A stretch of 43,013 nucleotides of DNA from Azonexus sp. (GTDB lineage: Bacteria; Pseudomonadota; Gammaproteobacteria; Burkholderiales; Rhodocyclaceae), in contig JAITMS010000035.1 of the NCBI GenBank assembly GCA_031277255.1, forward strand, positions 1-43,013. Direction: 5' to 3'. The notes under the pieces are model-generated. The model was not told the DNA's origin. It made no database searches and was given only the letters and a program-made list of their open reading frames with translations. A program made the translations under genes and the position numbers. This document shows, piece after piece, positions 1 through 8,938 of the stretch; within the stretch, counting starts at the first letter, position 1, and the number at the start of each line of letters is the position of its first letter.

Positions 1-2
1 CT

Positions 3-371
3 CGCGGTGGCGCTTCTGTCCACGGAAACGGGACGCCTGGAGGCGGGAACCCTTCCCGTCGGCGAGGCGAGCGCGATTTTGTCGGCAAGGCGGCGCTGGC
101 GGCCCAAGGCCAGCGGCATGTTTTTCTCGGCCTGATTCTGCGCGACAAGGGCGTCTTGCGCGCCCACCAGAAAGTCATCACGGCCCACGGCGAGGGCGAA
201 ATCACCTCCGGCAGTTTTTCGCCGACCTTACAGCAATCCATCGCGCTGGCCCGCCTGCCGCTCGGCGTGCAGCCCGGCGAGCGGGTCGAGGTCGATATTC
301 GCGGCAAGCAACTCGCTGCCGACGTGGTCAAACCGCCTTTTGTCCGCCAAGGCAAGGCTGCTGTTCATTGA
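3..371 (+). CDS. gcvT: Aminomethyltransferase (glycine cleavage T protein), C-terminal part
   Basis: This is the 3' end of gcvT, cut by the left edge of the window. T protein transfers the methylene group from the aminomethyl-lipoyl arm of H protein to tetrahydrofolate and releases ammonia. From about base 69 the frame reads RDFVGKAAL, then [13 protein letters not shown] and the terminal barrel with [12 protein letters not shown], typical of the GcvT C-terminal domain, and it ends in TGA. The first ~22 codons are open but do not resemble GcvT, so a sequence error or misjoin near the contig end is likely. gcvH and gcvP lie downstream, but a GGDEF-EAL gene separates them from gcvT, so the three may not be one transcript. 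Confidence 0.88.
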   Translation, partial: RGGASVHGNGTPGGGNPSRRRGERDFVGKAALAAQGQRHVFLGLILRDKGVLRAHQKVITAHGEGEITSGSFSPTLQQSIALARLPLGVQPGERVEVDIRGKQLAADVVKPPFVRQGKAAVH

Positions 372-497
372 GCCGGTCATGGGCAATAGTCGATACAATA
401 TGTCGCAGGGATGATCGGTTGCGTTTGCGCCTTGGAATCCGTCATTCCAAACCAGACCTTGAGACATGGTATTTACCCGACAACTTATTGAACACCC

Positions 498-611
498 CGT
501 TCGGGCTAAGCCTGTCCCTTCGCCTGTCCTGAGCGAAGTCGAAGGAATAAACTCAGGACGGGCAAAACCCGCTCTCCGCACCGCCCTTCGACAAGCTCAG
601 GGCGAACGGTA
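498..611. repeat. Composite palindromic repeat (family 1), copy A
   Basis: This intergenic element starts with CCGTTCGGGCT and ends with the complementary GCGAACGG. Inside it are CTTCGACAAGCTCAGG-type half-palindromes in both orientations. A second copy with the same plan lies at 39716-39823. The core word is a widespread REP-like bacterial repeat. The rest of the 372-658 gap shows no convincing gene. Confidence 0.7.
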
Positions 612-658
612 GTTGGCGGGCAACCGTTCAAGTTCAATATTTAGTTGCCGGTCCCATA

Positions 659-3040
659 GTGAAGCCCTTGCTCGAAAAATTGATTCTTCTGATCCGTGGA
701 TCTTCCGCCCATCCCATGATGGTCACGGCGCTCCATCAATTTTTCTGGTCGAGGATTCCCTGGCTGTATGTCATTCTGGTTTCAAGCTGCTGGGGCGTAG
801 CCATCGTCTTCATGGATCACGTTCCGGTCTGGTTGGGGATTGGGATTCCGGTCGTTTTCACCACGATCAGCGTCTTGCGCGCCGTGCACTGGTGGCGCGG
901 TAAAAACAGGAGCTTGTCGCTGGCAAGAGCGCGAACGGATCTGACCCGCCTGAGCGTATTCACCGTGATGTTCACGATGCTGCTCGGCGTCTGGTCGATA
1001 TCGCTGTTCCGTTACGCGTCTCCCCACGAGCAAGGGCTACTTGCCGTGTACGTCATTATTACGCTGATCGGTTGCGTTTCGATCTTTACCTATCTGCGTA
1101 TCCTTGGATTGACCATGACAATCGTCATCAACATGGTGATGATCGTCCTCGCCGTACAGGCGGGAAACCTGGCATTCCTGGCGATCGTCTTCATTGGCCT
1201 GCTCGTATCGAGCGGCACCCTGAGCGCCGTATGGATCAACTACAAGAATCTGGAAGGCAGGCTCTTGGCCCAGGCCGAGTTGCTGCGCAAAGAAGAGGCG
1301 CAACTGCGCCTGCTGCGGATGTTTGATGAAATGCCGATCAGCGTCATCACCGCTGACCAGCACACGCTTGCCATCAACTATGTGAACCAAATGGCGCAGC
1401 GCACGCTGCGCGGTTGCCCGCGCTTCTCGCCGGACAAAGTGGGCGAAATCATCGGCCTCTCCATTGACGCGCTCTTTCAAGATATGGAACCGCCGAGCAA
1501 GCTCTTGGCCGATCCCGCCAGGCTGCCGTATCACACGCGCATCCACTCTGGCCCGCAGGTGTTCGACCTGCGCCTGTCGGCCATCACCGACCAGGCTGGC
1601 GGCTACATCGGCCCGATGCTCACCTTTGCCGACATCACGCAGGAAGCAGAAAACGAGGAGCGCATCCAGCAGCTTGCCCTCTACGATTCGCTGACCGGCC
1701 TTGCCAACCGGGCCGCCTTTCTGGCGGCGCTGGAAAATTGCCTGGCGACGCCGGGCAGCGTGACGGGATTGCTCTATATCGACCTCGACGGCTTCAAGGT
1801 CATCAACGACGCCCAGGGCCACGGCGTCGGCGACGAACTGCTCAAACTGGTCGCCGACCGGCTGCGCGAGGTATGCGGCCAGGACAACATGATGCTGGGC
1901 CGCATCGGCGGTGACGAGTTCGTCGTGCTGCTGCGCGACACGCACACCGATCAGGTCGTGAGCATCGCCGACGCGCTGGTCGCCAAACTGAGCGATCCCT
2001 ATACCCTTGGCGCCGACCGGCGCGTATCGCGCCGCCATAGTCGACACAAAAATCACTCACGCCAACGGCGGGCGAGAATCGGCGCGTCGATCGGCTGCGC
2101 CATCGCCCCCGATCACGGCCAGAACATCGCTGAACTGCTCTCCCGCGCCGACATGGCGCTTTACGCCGCCAAAAACCAGGGCAAGGGCCGGGTCTGCGTC
2201 TTCTCGTCCGAGATGGAGGCTCAGGCGCTGGCGCGTTTGCATCTGGAAACCCAACTGCGCGAGGCGCTGGAACACAACAGCGGGCTGTTCGTTTTCTATC
2301 AACCGATCATCGACATCCAGAGCCGCCGGGCGACCTGCCATGAAGCCTTGATGCGCTGGCACCACCCGCAACTCGGCTGGGTGCCGCCGGACGCCTTCAT
2401 CCCGATCGCCGAAGACAGCGGCTTGATCGACCTGATCGGCCAGTTCGCGCTGGCCCGCGCCTGCCGCGCGGCAGCGGGCTGGCCGGAGTCAACGCGCGTG
2501 GCCGTGAACATCTCGGCCAACCAGCTGGGCAAGAAAACACTGGTACGGACCATCAAAACGGCGCTCGAACAAAGCGGGCTGCCGCCTGACCGGCTGGAGA
2601 TCGAAATCACCGAAACCGCGCTGATCCGCAATACCCATCTGGTTGTCACCGAATTGCAGGCGCTCAAAAAAATCGGCGTGCGCATCGCCCTTGATGATTT
2701 CGGCACCGGCTTCTCGTCCTTTACCCTCGTCCGCGATTTTCCCTTTGACAAGATCAAAATCGACGGCTCCTTCATCAGCGAAGCCATCAACCGCGCCGAT
2801 TGCGCCGCCATCGTCAATGCCATGGCCCAGCTTGGCAAAGCTCTCGGCATCACCATCGTCGCTGAAAGAGTCGAAACCCAAGAGCAACTCGATTTCGTGA
2901 CGGAAGCTGGATGCACCGAAGCGCAAGGCTACCTCTTTGCCCAACCCGCCCCCGGCGCCGCCGACGCGGCAGCGGTCGAGCAGATCAAATGGCGCCCGCC
3001 TCCGGCAATCAACGGCGAGGATGACGGACGCAACGGCTAA
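659..3040 (+). CDS. Membrane-bound PAS-GGDEF-EAL cyclic-di-GMP signalling protein
   Basis: This 793-residue protein should make and/or break cyclic-di-GMP at the inner membrane. Residues ~25-200 hold about six hydrophobic helices, followed by a short coiled linker, a PAS-like domain (~215-335), a GGDEF domain (~340-510) and an EAL domain (~530-780). The cyclase signature is intact (GGDEF near residues 416-420). The EAL motif (near 562), the DDFGTG loop (near 678) and a KIKID segment are also present, so both activities look possible. No RxxD inhibitory site is seen before GGDEF. A basic 16-residue stretch (457-472) interrupts the usual join before the RIGASIG strand. The start is GTG with no clear ribosome site; ATG at 716 is an alternative. 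The gene sits between gcvT and gcvH, which is not the usual arrangement. Confidence 0.9.
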   Translation: MKPLLEKLILLIRGSSAHPMMVTALHQFFWSRIPWLYVILVSSCWGVAIVFMDHVPVWLGIGIPVVFTTISVLRAVHWWRGKNRSLSLARARTDLTRLSVFTVMFTMLLGVWSISLFRYASPHEQGLLAVYVIITLIGCVSIFTYLRILGLTMTIVINMVMIVLAVQAGNLAFLAIVFIGLLVSSGTLSAVWINYKNLEGRLLAQAELLRKEEAQLRLLRMFDEMPISVITADQHTLAINYVNQMAQRTLRGCPRFSPDKVGEIIGLSIDALFQDMEPPSKLLADPARLPYHTRIHSGPQVFDLRLSAITDQAGGYIGPMLTFADITQEAENEERIQQLALYDSLTGLANRAAFLAALENCLATPGSVTGLLYIDLDGFKVINDAQGHGVGDELLKLVADRLREVCGQDNMMLGRIGGDEFVVLLRDTHTDQVVSIADALVAKLSDPYTLGADRRVSRRHSRHKNHSRQRRARIGASIGCAIAPDHGQNIAELLSRADMALYAAKNQGKGRVCVFSSEMEAQALARLHLETQLREALEHNSGLFVFYQPIIDIQSRRATCHEALMRWHHPQLGWVPPDAFIPIAEDSGLIDLIGQFALARACRAAAGWPESTRVAVNISANQLGKKTLVRTIKTALEQSGLPPDRLEIEITETALIRNTHLVVTELQALKKIGVRIALDDFGTGFSSFTLVRDFPFDKIKIDGSFISEAINRADCAAIVNAMAQLGKALGITIVAERVETQEQLDFVTEAGCTEAQGYLFAQPAPGAADAAAVEQIKWRPPPAINGEDDGRNG

Positions 3041-3123
3041 TACTGATGCCTGCGCCGCCCATTTTTGCCACCATTCCGGCGCGCTTTCTGCTCTAATTTC
3101 GTTCTTTCATCCAGGAGAAAACC

Positions 3124-3507
3124 ATGTCCAAGGTTCCCGCTCATCTCAAATACGCCGCCTCGCATGAATGGCTGGCGCAAAACGCCGATGGCAGCCTCAC
3201 CGTCGGCATCACCGACCACGCTCAGGAGGCGCTCGGCGATCTGGTTTTTATCGAATTGCCGGAAGTCGGCGCGCATTTCGCGGCGGAGAAAGAAATTGCC
3301 GTCGTCGAATCGGTCAAGGCCGCCGCCGACGTTTACGCGCCGCTCGCCGGCACGGTGGTTGACATCAACCAGGCCGCCGTCGACGCGCCGGAATCGGTCA
3401 ACCAGGACGCCTACGCCGCCTGGCTGTTCAAGCTCAAGCCGGATAACCCGGCTGATTTCGCCAAACTGCTCGACGCCGCCGCCTATCAGGCCATCGCCGA
3501 CGCCTGA
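3124..3507 (+). CDS. gcvH: Glycine cleavage system H protein
   Basis: This 127-residue lipoyl carrier protein shuttles the aminomethyl group between the P and T proteins and to the lipoamide dehydrogenase. The length is normal for the family. The lipoyl-lysine motif ESVKAA is present with K65 as the modified residue, within the usual IAVVESVKA hairpin. A strong ribosome site (CAGGAGA) stands a few bases before ATG. gcvP follows on the same strand after a ~260-bp block of palindromic repeats, so co-transcription with gcvP is plausible but would pass through strong hairpins. Confidence 0.96.
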   Translation: MSKVPAHLKYAASHEWLAQNADGSLTVGITDHAQEALGDLVFIELPEVGAHFAAEKEIAVVESVKAAADVYAPLAGTVVDINQAAVDAPESVNQDAYAAWLFKLKPDNPADFAKLLDAAAYQAIADA

Positions 3508-3512
3508 AGAAT

Positions 3513-3716
3513 ACCCTCCCTCTCCCCCAGCCCCTCTCCCACCAAGGGAGAGGGGAGAAAACCCAATACGGTTTCTTTAAGCGAATTGCCGATGTTCATC
3601 ACCCTCTCCCCAACCCCTCTCCCGCAATGCGGGAGAGGGGCTTTTGCTCCCCTCGCCCATTGATGGGAGAGGGGCTGGGGGAGAGGGTGGCGGCGTTAAT
3701 TGAACCGTATTGGGAG
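3513..3716. repeat. Nested palindromic repeats between gcvH and gcvP
   Basis: Two units of a CCCTCTCCC/GGGAGAGGG palindrome family occur here, at about 3514-3557 and 3601-3689. The second is itself a long palindrome with internal hairpins. A 12-bp inverted repeat (CCCAATACGGTT at 3562-3573, AACCGTATTGGG at 3703-3714) encloses the second unit, giving the look of a small nested element. Related palindromes occur at 20429-20465, 31245-31317, 31726-31862 and 42852-42893. The RNA would fold strongly and could attenuate or process the gcvH-gcvP transcript. Confidence 0.75.
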
Positions 3717-3767
3717 AAAACCACTGTCTCTGGCCCACGCCGTAACGCTCTCCTCGGATACCCGCCC

Positions 3768-6749
3768 ATGCCTTTTACCCAACCGCTCTCGGCGCTGGAA
3801 CAGCGCGATGAATTCAGCGCCCGCCACATCGGCCCCAATGCCGCCGAAACCGCCGCCATGCTGGCCGCTATCGGCGTCGCCAGTCTCGATGACCTGATCG
3901 ACCAGACCATCCCCGCCGCCATCCGCCTGCCGGCTGATCTGGAACTGCCCGCGCCGCGCCGCGAGCATGAGGCGCTGGCCGACCTCAAGGCCATCGCCAG
4001 CCAGAACGTCATCCGCAAATCCTGCATCGGCATGGGCTATTACGACACCCTGACGCCCAAGGTGATTCTGAGGAACCTCATGGAAAACCCCGGCTGGTAC
4101 ACCGCCTACACGCCCTATCAGGCCGAAATCGCGCAGGGGCGGCTGGAGGCGCTGATGAATTTTCAGCAGATGGTCATCGACCTCTCCGGCCTCGAAATCG
4201 CCAACGCCTCGCTGCTCGACGAGGCCACCGCCGCCGCCGAGGCGATGACGATGGCGCGGCGCGTCGCCAAATCGCCATCCAACCGCTTTCTCGTTGATGC
4301 CGCCTGCTTTCCGCAGACCATCGACGTGGTCAAGACCCGCGCCGCCTATTTCGGTTTTGACATCGTCGTCGCCGAGGCCGAAACCTGCCAGAACGAAGCC
4401 TTTTTCGGCGCTCTCCTGCAATACCCGGACGACCGGGGCGAGGCCCGCGACTGGAGCGCCATCATCGCCAATCTCAAGGCCGGGGGCGCGACCGTGGCGC
4501 TGGCCACCGACCTCATGGCGCTGGTCTTGCTCAAATCGCCGGGCGTCATGGGGGCCGACATCGCCTTGGGTTCCAGCCAGCGTTTCGGCGTGCCGATGGG
4601 CTTTGGCGGCCCGCACGCGGCTTTTTTCGCCACCCGCGAAGCCTTCGTCCGCCTCATGCCGGGCCGCATCATCGGCGTTTCCAGAGATGCGCGCGGCAAA
4701 ACCGCCTACCGCATGACCTTGCAGACGCGCGAACAGCACATCCGCCGCGAAAAAGCCAATTCCAACATCTGCACCGCCCAGGTGCTGCTCGCCAACATGG
4801 CCGGCATGTACGCCGTCTATCACGGCCCGGAAGGTCTGCGCACCATCGCCGGACGCATCCACCGCCTGACCGCCATCCTCGCCACCGGGCTGGAACGGGC
4901 GGGCGTCAAGCTGCTGACCCGGCAATGTTTCGACACCGTGCACTTCGACCTCGGCGCGCGCGCCGAAGCGGTTTACCTCGACGCCCAGAGCGCCGGTTAC
5001 AACCTGCGCCGCGTCTCGGCGGGCGTGCTCGGCATCGCCTTCGACGAAACGACAACCCGCGACGACGTGACCGCGCTGTTCCGGCTGATCGCCCAGGCGC
5101 GGCTCGACATCGAAGCGATCGACGCCATCGACGCCCAGATCGCCGCCAGCCCGATTCTGCCGGAAGCCCTGATCCGCCGCGACGCCGTGCTCCAGCATCC
5201 GGTGTTCAACCGCCACCACACCGAACAGCAGATGCTGCGCTACCTGAAATCCTTGCAAAACAAGGATCTGGCCCTCGACCACGCGATGATTTCGCTCGGT
5301 TCCTGCACCATGAAGCTCAACGCCGTCAGCGAAATGATCCCCGTCACCTGGCCGGAATTCGCCAACCTCCACCCCTTCGCCCCGCGCGAGCAGGCGGCGG
5401 GCTATCACGAGATGATCGCCAGCCTCTCTGAATGGCTCAAAACCATCACCGGCTTTGATGCCATCTGCATCCAGCCCAATTCCGGCGCCCAGGGCGAATA
5501 CGCCGGGCTGGTCAGCATCAACCGCTACCACGCTAGCCGGGGCGAGACGCGGCGCACCGTCTGCCTGATCCCCAAATCGGCGCACGGCACCAACCCGGCA
5601 ACGGCGCAAATGGCCAACATGACCGTCGTCGCCGTCGATTGCGACAGCGACGGCAATATCGACCTCGCCGACCTCACCGCCAAGGCCGAAGCGCACCGCG
5701 ACACCCTCGCCTGCCTGATGCTGACCTACCCCTCGACGCACGGCGTCTTTGAAGAAGCGGCGCGCAACATCTGCGCCATCATCCACGCCCACGGCGGCCA
5801 GGTGTACATGGACGGCGCCAACCTCAACGCCCAGGTCGGCCTCACCTCGCCCGGCTTCATCGGCGCCGACGTCAGCCACATGAACCTGCACAAAACCTTC
5901 GCCATCCCGCACGGCGGCGGCGGCCCCGGCATGGGGCCGATCGGCTTGAAAGCCCACCTCGCCCCCTTCATGCCCAACCACGCCGTCGCCCCCATCGACG
6001 GGCCGAATAGCGGCCAGGGCGCGGTTGCCGCCGCGCCCTTCGGCTCCGCCTCGATCCTGCCGATCTCCTGGATGTACCTCGCCATGCTCGGCGGCCCCGG
6101 CGTCAAAAAAGCAACCGAAGCCGCCATCCTCAACGCCAACTACATCGCCGCCCGCCTGCACGCGCATTACCCGGTGCTCTACGTCGGCAAAAACGGCCGC
6201 GTCGCCCATGAGTGCATCCTCGACATCCGCCCGCTCAAAACCGCTACCGGCATCAGCGAAATCGACATCGCCAAGCGCCTCATGGATTACGGCTTTCACG
6301 CCCCGACCGTCTCCTTCCCGGTCGCTGGCACCATCATGGTCGAACCGACCGAATCGGAAGGGAAAGCCGAACTCGACCGCTTCATCGCCGCCCTCATCAA
6401 CATCCGCCAGGAAATCCGCCAGATCGAAAGCGGCCAATGGCCCGCCACCGACAACCCGCTGAAAAACGCCCCGCACACCCAGGCCGACCTCGCCGAAGCC
6501 GACTGGCCCCACCCCTACACCCGCCAGCAAGCCGCCTTCCCCCTGCCCTGGGTCGCCGCCAACAAATTCTGGCCAAGCGTCAACCGCATCGACGACGTCT
6601 ACGGCGACCGCAACCTCAACTGCGGCTGCCCGCCAATGGCGGCTTACTGTTCAGAAGACAGAGGACAGAAGACGGAAGACAGCCAGTTACCGGCGCAAAG
6701 CGCCGCAAATCAACAGTCCTCTGTCATCTCTCATCCGTCCTCTGGATAA
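3768..6749 (+). CDS. gcvP: Glycine dehydrogenase (decarboxylating), P protein
   Basis: This is the pyridoxal-phosphate enzyme that decarboxylates glycine and passes the aminomethyl group to lipoylated GcvH. It is the full-length fused form (993 residues from this start; about 950-965 is usual). The PLP-binding lysine lies in [17 protein letters not shown] (K709), and the glycine-rich segment after it is intact. I chose ATG 3768 because the protein there begins [10 protein letters not shown] and soon reaches the family's FSARHIGP segment. The frame stays open back to 3627 only because it runs through a palindromic repeat. At the C-terminus the usual ending ([11 protein letters not shown]) is followed by about 30 residues encoded by a second repeat, so the natural stop appears to have been lost or displaced. 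Confidence 0.96.
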   Translation: MPFTQPLSALEQRDEFSARHIGPNAAETAAMLAAIGVASLDDLIDQTIPAAIRLPADLELPAPRREHEALADLKAIASQNVIRKSCIGMGYYDTLTPKVILRNLMENPGWYTAYTPYQAEIAQGRLEALMNFQQMVIDLSGLEIANASLLDEATAAAEAMTMARRVAKSPSNRFLVDAACFPQTIDVVKTRAAYFGFDIVVAEAETCQNEAFFGALLQYPDDRGEARDWSAIIANLKAGGATVALATDLMALVLLKSPGVMGADIALGSSQRFGVPMGFGGPHAAFFATREAFVRLMPGRIIGVSRDARGKTAYRMTLQTREQHIRREKANSNICTAQVLLANMAGMYAVYHGPEGLRTIAGRIHRLTAILATGLERAGVKLLTRQCFDTVHFDLGARAEAVYLDAQSAGYNLRRVSAGVLGIAFDETTTRDDVTALFRLIAQARLDIEAIDAIDAQIAASPILPEALIRRDAVLQHPVFNRHHTEQQMLRYLKSLQNKDLALDHAMISLGSCTMKLNAVSEMIPVTWPEFANLHPFAPREQAAGYHEMIASLSEWLKTITGFDAICIQPNSGAQGEYAGLVSINRYHASRGETRRTVCLIPKSAHGTNPATAQMANMTVVAVDCDSDGNIDLADLTAKAEAHRDTLACLMLTYPSTHGVFEEAARNICAIIHAHGGQVYMDGANLNAQVGLTSPGFIGADVSHMNLHKTFAIPHGGGGPGMGPIGLKAHLAPFMPNHAVAPIDGPNSGQGAVAAAPFGSASILPISWMYLAMLGGPGVKKATEAAILNANYIAARLHAHYPVLYVGKNGRVAHECILDIRPLKTATGISEIDIAKRLMDYGFHAPTVSFPVAGTIMVEPTESEGKAELDRFIAALINIRQEIRQIESGQWPATDNPLKNAPHTQADLAEADWPHPYTRQQAAFPLPWVAANKFWPSVNRIDDVYGDRNLNCGCPPMAAYCSEDRGQKTEDSQLPAQSAANQQSSVISHPSSG
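6651..6746. repeat. Palindromic repeat (family 2), copy A, overlapping the gcvP 3' end
   Basis: The left arm begins TCAGAAGACAGAGGACAG and the right arm ends GTCCTCTGTC...CCGTCCTCTGG, so the outer arms are complementary. A GGCGC(AAA)GCGCC hairpin lies in the middle. A second copy with the same outer arms is at 10064-10161. This copy is translated as the C-terminal tail of GcvP. Confidence 0.65.
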
Positions 6750-6773
6750 GTCTCGACATGAAAGTTCCCGGCC

Positions 6774-7307
6774 TTGATTCCTGAACCCCCACGCTGGCCC
6801 AACGTCCCCGCCTGCTACCACTGGCTCTCGCTCGACCGGCGCGGCGACTGGCGCTTGCAGGGCGAGCGCGTCAGCCATCGCGGTTTGATCGAATTCATCA
6901 ACCGCCATTACAGCAGTGACGAGACGGGCTGCTGGTTCCTGCAAAACGGCCCGCAGCGGGTTTTCGTCAGCCTGGCCTGCACGCCGTGGGTTTTCCGCCG
7001 CGCTGGCGAGGCTTTCGTCAGCCACACCGGCGCGACGGCTGGCCCGGTGCGGGAAGTCCTGCTCGATGATGGCGGCAATATCCTGCTAGCGACCGAATTG
7101 GGCATCGGCCTCCTCGACGACCGCGACCTGCCGCAATTTCTCGCCGAATGCCGCGACGGGACAGGCCAGCCCGCCACCGAACAAAGCCTGCTCGACCTCA
7201 TGGCCGGACAGAAGCGCCCGGTTTTCTGGCAAGGCTTGCGCCTGACGCCGACGCGGGCCGCCGACCTGCCGCAACGCTACCGCTTCAACCCCGATCCGCG
7301 GCCTTGA
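6774..7307 (+). CDS. Conserved hypothetical protein
   Basis: A soluble protein of 177 residues with no signal peptide or membrane helix. It contains WLSLDRRGDWRLQGERVSHRGLIEFINRHY, QNGPQRVFVSL and GIGLLDDRDLPQFL segments; I recall similar proteins as an uncharacterised family in betaproteobacteria, but cannot name a function. No ATG fits; TTG at 6774 is the best start. A short ATG frame at 6758 closes after eight codons. It follows gcvP by 24 bases and may be read with it. Confidence 0.7.
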   Translation: MIPEPPRWPNVPACYHWLSLDRRGDWRLQGERVSHRGLIEFINRHYSSDETGCWFLQNGPQRVFVSLACTPWVFRRAGEAFVSHTGATAGPVREVLLDDGGNILLATELGIGLLDDRDLPQFLAECRDGTGQPATEQSLLDLMAGQKRPVFWQGLRLTPTRAADLPQRYRFNPDPRP

Positions 7308-7399
7308 ATAGCGTACTGAAGCGCCACAGGGCGCATCATCGAAACGCATTGGTCGTCGGGTTCTCGCCAAACGATCTTTTGATTTATGCTCCCGAAACA

Positions 7400-7412
7400 A
7401 CCATCATATGGT
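7400..7412. promoter_or_regulatory. Possible vapBC operator palindrome
   Basis: ACCAT-CAT-ATGGT, a 5-bp inverted repeat, lies 20 bases before the vapB start. VapB antitoxins commonly repress their own promoter at such sites. The repeat is short, so this is only a candidate. Confidence 0.35.
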
Positions 7413-7432
7413 CGAGTGACAGGAGCGCAATC

Positions 7433-7696
7433 ATGGCTATCGTGATCGAAGACACCCAAATGGAGAATCTGGCGCGGCAAATTGCCGCCGCTGAGGGGGT
7501 TTCTATCTCCGAAGTGTTACGGGAAAGTTTGCTCTCGCTCGCTGGATTGCGTGGTTTGACGACACCCAAGGCGGAGCCATTGGGCGCGCGGTTGGCGGCG
7601 CTGGCGCGTGAGGTTGATGCGATACCGGCTCGCGTTCCGCTCGATCAGCGTAGCAGTGACGAAATCCTGGGCTACAACGAGTACGGCGCATGGTGA
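7433..7696 (+). CDS. vapB: VapB-type antitoxin (Rv0623/PSK family)
   Basis: An antitoxin of 87 residues that should bind and neutralise the PIN-domain toxin encoded next and repress the operon. The N-terminal half has the pattern AIVIEDTQMENLARQIAAAEG...SEVLRESL of the PSK/Rv0623 antitoxin family. The C-terminus carries RSSDEILGYNEYG, the toxin-embracing tail often seen in this family. The start at ATG 7433 is preceded by AGGAG. The frame is open further upstream, but those residues show no family features. The last seven bases overlap the vapC start, as expected for a coupled pair. Confidence 0.88.
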   Translation: MAIVIEDTQMENLARQIAAAEGVSISEVLRESLLSLAGLRGLTTPKAEPLGARLAALAREVDAIPARVPLDQRSSDEILGYNEYGAW

Positions 7697-8079
7697 TTGA
7701 TACTTCCGCAGTTCTGGCCTGGCTCAAGCATGAACCAGAGCGGGCGCGCATCGTTGCCGCTCTGGAAGCTCACCCGGTATGCCGTATCTCGGCGGTCAGC
7801 CTGCTCGAAGCGCACATTGTCGTGCGCGCCCGCGAACACCCGGCCATGATCGGTAAATTGCAACGCTTTCTGGAAGAAATCAGCGCCATCGTCATGCCGT
7901 TCGATGAGCGTCAGGCGCGCTTGGCTGATGCGGCTTTCATGCGCTACGGCAAAGGCCAGGGCCACCCGGCTCAACTCAATTTCGGCGATTGCGCTGTTTA
8001 CGCGCTGGCCAGTTCACTCGACGAACCGCTGCTGTTTGTCGGCAACGACTTTGCGCAAACGGATATTCAGCAGTGCTGA
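7690..8079 (+). CDS. vapC: VapC-type PIN-domain ribonuclease toxin
   Basis: A PIN-domain RNase of 129 residues, a normal length. The acidic metal-binding residues are visible: D4 in MVIDTSA, E40 in SLLEA, D100 in NFGDCAVYALA and D120 in VGNDF. VapC toxins cut tRNA or rRNA when their antitoxin is degraded. The gene overlaps vapB by seven bases, and its 3' end faces mazF on the other strand with a 74-base gap. The pair appears intact. Confidence 0.9.
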   Translation: MVIDTSAVLAWLKHEPERARIVAALEAHPVCRISAVSLLEAHIVVRAREHPAMIGKLQRFLEEISAIVMPFDERQARLADAAFMRYGKGQGHPAQLNFGDCAVYALASSLDEPLLFVGNDFAQTDIQQC

Positions 8080-8153
8080 TCGGCGATGCGCATGATCGCT
8101 GAAAGCAACCCCGGCGGCATGGCGCAATGCCGAGTCTGCCAACCCAATCGGAA

Positions 8154-8519
8154 TCACCGCGCACAAATACCGCAAATCGTGTCGAGCGTCTGCAAGGCGC
8201 GCTGTAATATTTTGTCGTGTCCGCCACCCCACGGATGCAGCTTGGCGTCACGTTGCCGCCAATCGAAGGACTTGGGCTGAAAGGCCAGAATGTAAGCAAT
8301 TTCTTCATTGGGGCCGACAATGGGCACGGCGAACGGGTTGTTGGCATTCGTTGCGGCGTGTGTCATTGGCAAACCGATGACGATTCCTGTCTTGCGATTG
8401 AACGCTTGGGTTGACATGACAAGCATGGGATGCCGGTCGGGAATCTCCCGACCGACGCTTGGCGTATGGTTGATCCAGATGATGTCGGCACGCTCTGGCG
8501 CCCATAGGGAGAGCGTCAT
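8154..8519 (-). CDS. mazF: MazF/PemK-type endoribonuclease toxin
   Basis: A protein of 121 residues in the MazF/PemK family of sequence-specific mRNA interferases. It has the opening GDIIWI-like strand (ADIIWINHTPSVGREIPDRHPMLV), followed by FNRKTGIVIGLPMT, which matches the family's core beta sheet. It starts two bases beyond the stop of the upstream mazE gene, so the two are translationally linked. It lies tail to tail with vapBC. Confidence 0.88.
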   Translation of the reverse strand: MTLSLWAPERADIIWINHTPSVGREIPDRHPMLVMSTQAFNRKTGIVIGLPMTHAATNANNPFAVPIVGPNEEIAYILAFQPKSFDWRQRDAKLHPWGGGHDKILQRALQTLDTICGICAR

Positions 8520-8521
8520 GC

Positions 8522-8788
8522 TCAGTCGATGACCTCAGCGCCGACGGGCGAAAGCGCCATCGCCTCGCCGCCGTGGCGGGCAGGATCGAAGGAGTCCAGC
8601 ATATCTTCAAGTGTCGGACGGCGCTCGACCGCTTCGATCACGATGCGTCCGCGCTCAGCATGGATGCGGACGGGCGTGCCTTCGGCAACACCGGCAACAC
8701 CGGCAACGGCTTTATTGAGGCGGACAGCCAAGCCATTTCCCCACTGGTTGATGTTTGTATTGATGTCGAGTGTTTGCATTGCCATCAT
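8522..8788 (-). CDS. mazE: MazE-type antitoxin (AbrB/SpoVT fold)
   Basis: The antitoxin partner of the MazF toxin, 88 residues. NINQWGNGLAVRLNKAVA is the swapped-hairpin AbrB DNA-binding motif typical of MazE. Residues after it repeat as GVAGVAE, from a short tandem ACCGGCAAC duplication in the DNA. The acidic C-terminal segment would wrap MazF. The start could be ATG 8788 or 8779 (MQTLDIN); no ribosome site decides between them. Confidence 0.86.
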   Translation of the reverse strand: MMAMQTLDINTNINQWGNGLAVRLNKAVAGVAGVAEGTPVRIHAERGRIVIEAVERRPTLEDMLDSFDPARHGGEAMALSPVGAEVID

Positions 8789-8845
8789 GCCACGCCGCTA
8801 TGGTGAGATTTCGCCATCGTATCAACTCTGGATCAACGTATCAAC

Positions 8846-8882
8846 AACGGGCTGGGTTGAAGCAACGAAAACCCAGCCCGTT
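8846..8882. terminator. Strong hairpin between mazE and the OYE gene
   Basis: A perfect 12-bp inverted repeat, AACGGGCTGGGT...ACCCAGCCCGTT, with a 13-base loop. It lies just past the 3' end of the minus-strand oxidoreductase gene and before mazE, where a terminator would be expected. There is no clear T-run. Confidence 0.45.
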
Positions 8883-8938
8883 ATTACGCAATGCCAAGGC
8901 TGCCGACCCAGCCTGCGGCCCTGAAACGAGGTTAAACC

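Noticed and set aside
3627-3767. Upstream extension of gcvP in the same frame
   Set aside because: It runs through the palindromic repeat and adds residues unlike any P protein; ATG 3768 gives the family start.
3696-6530. Long minus-strand open frame of 944 residues opposite gcvP
   Set aside because: It is a shadow of gcvP caused by high GC; the translation is repetitive in G, V, D and H and has no family features.
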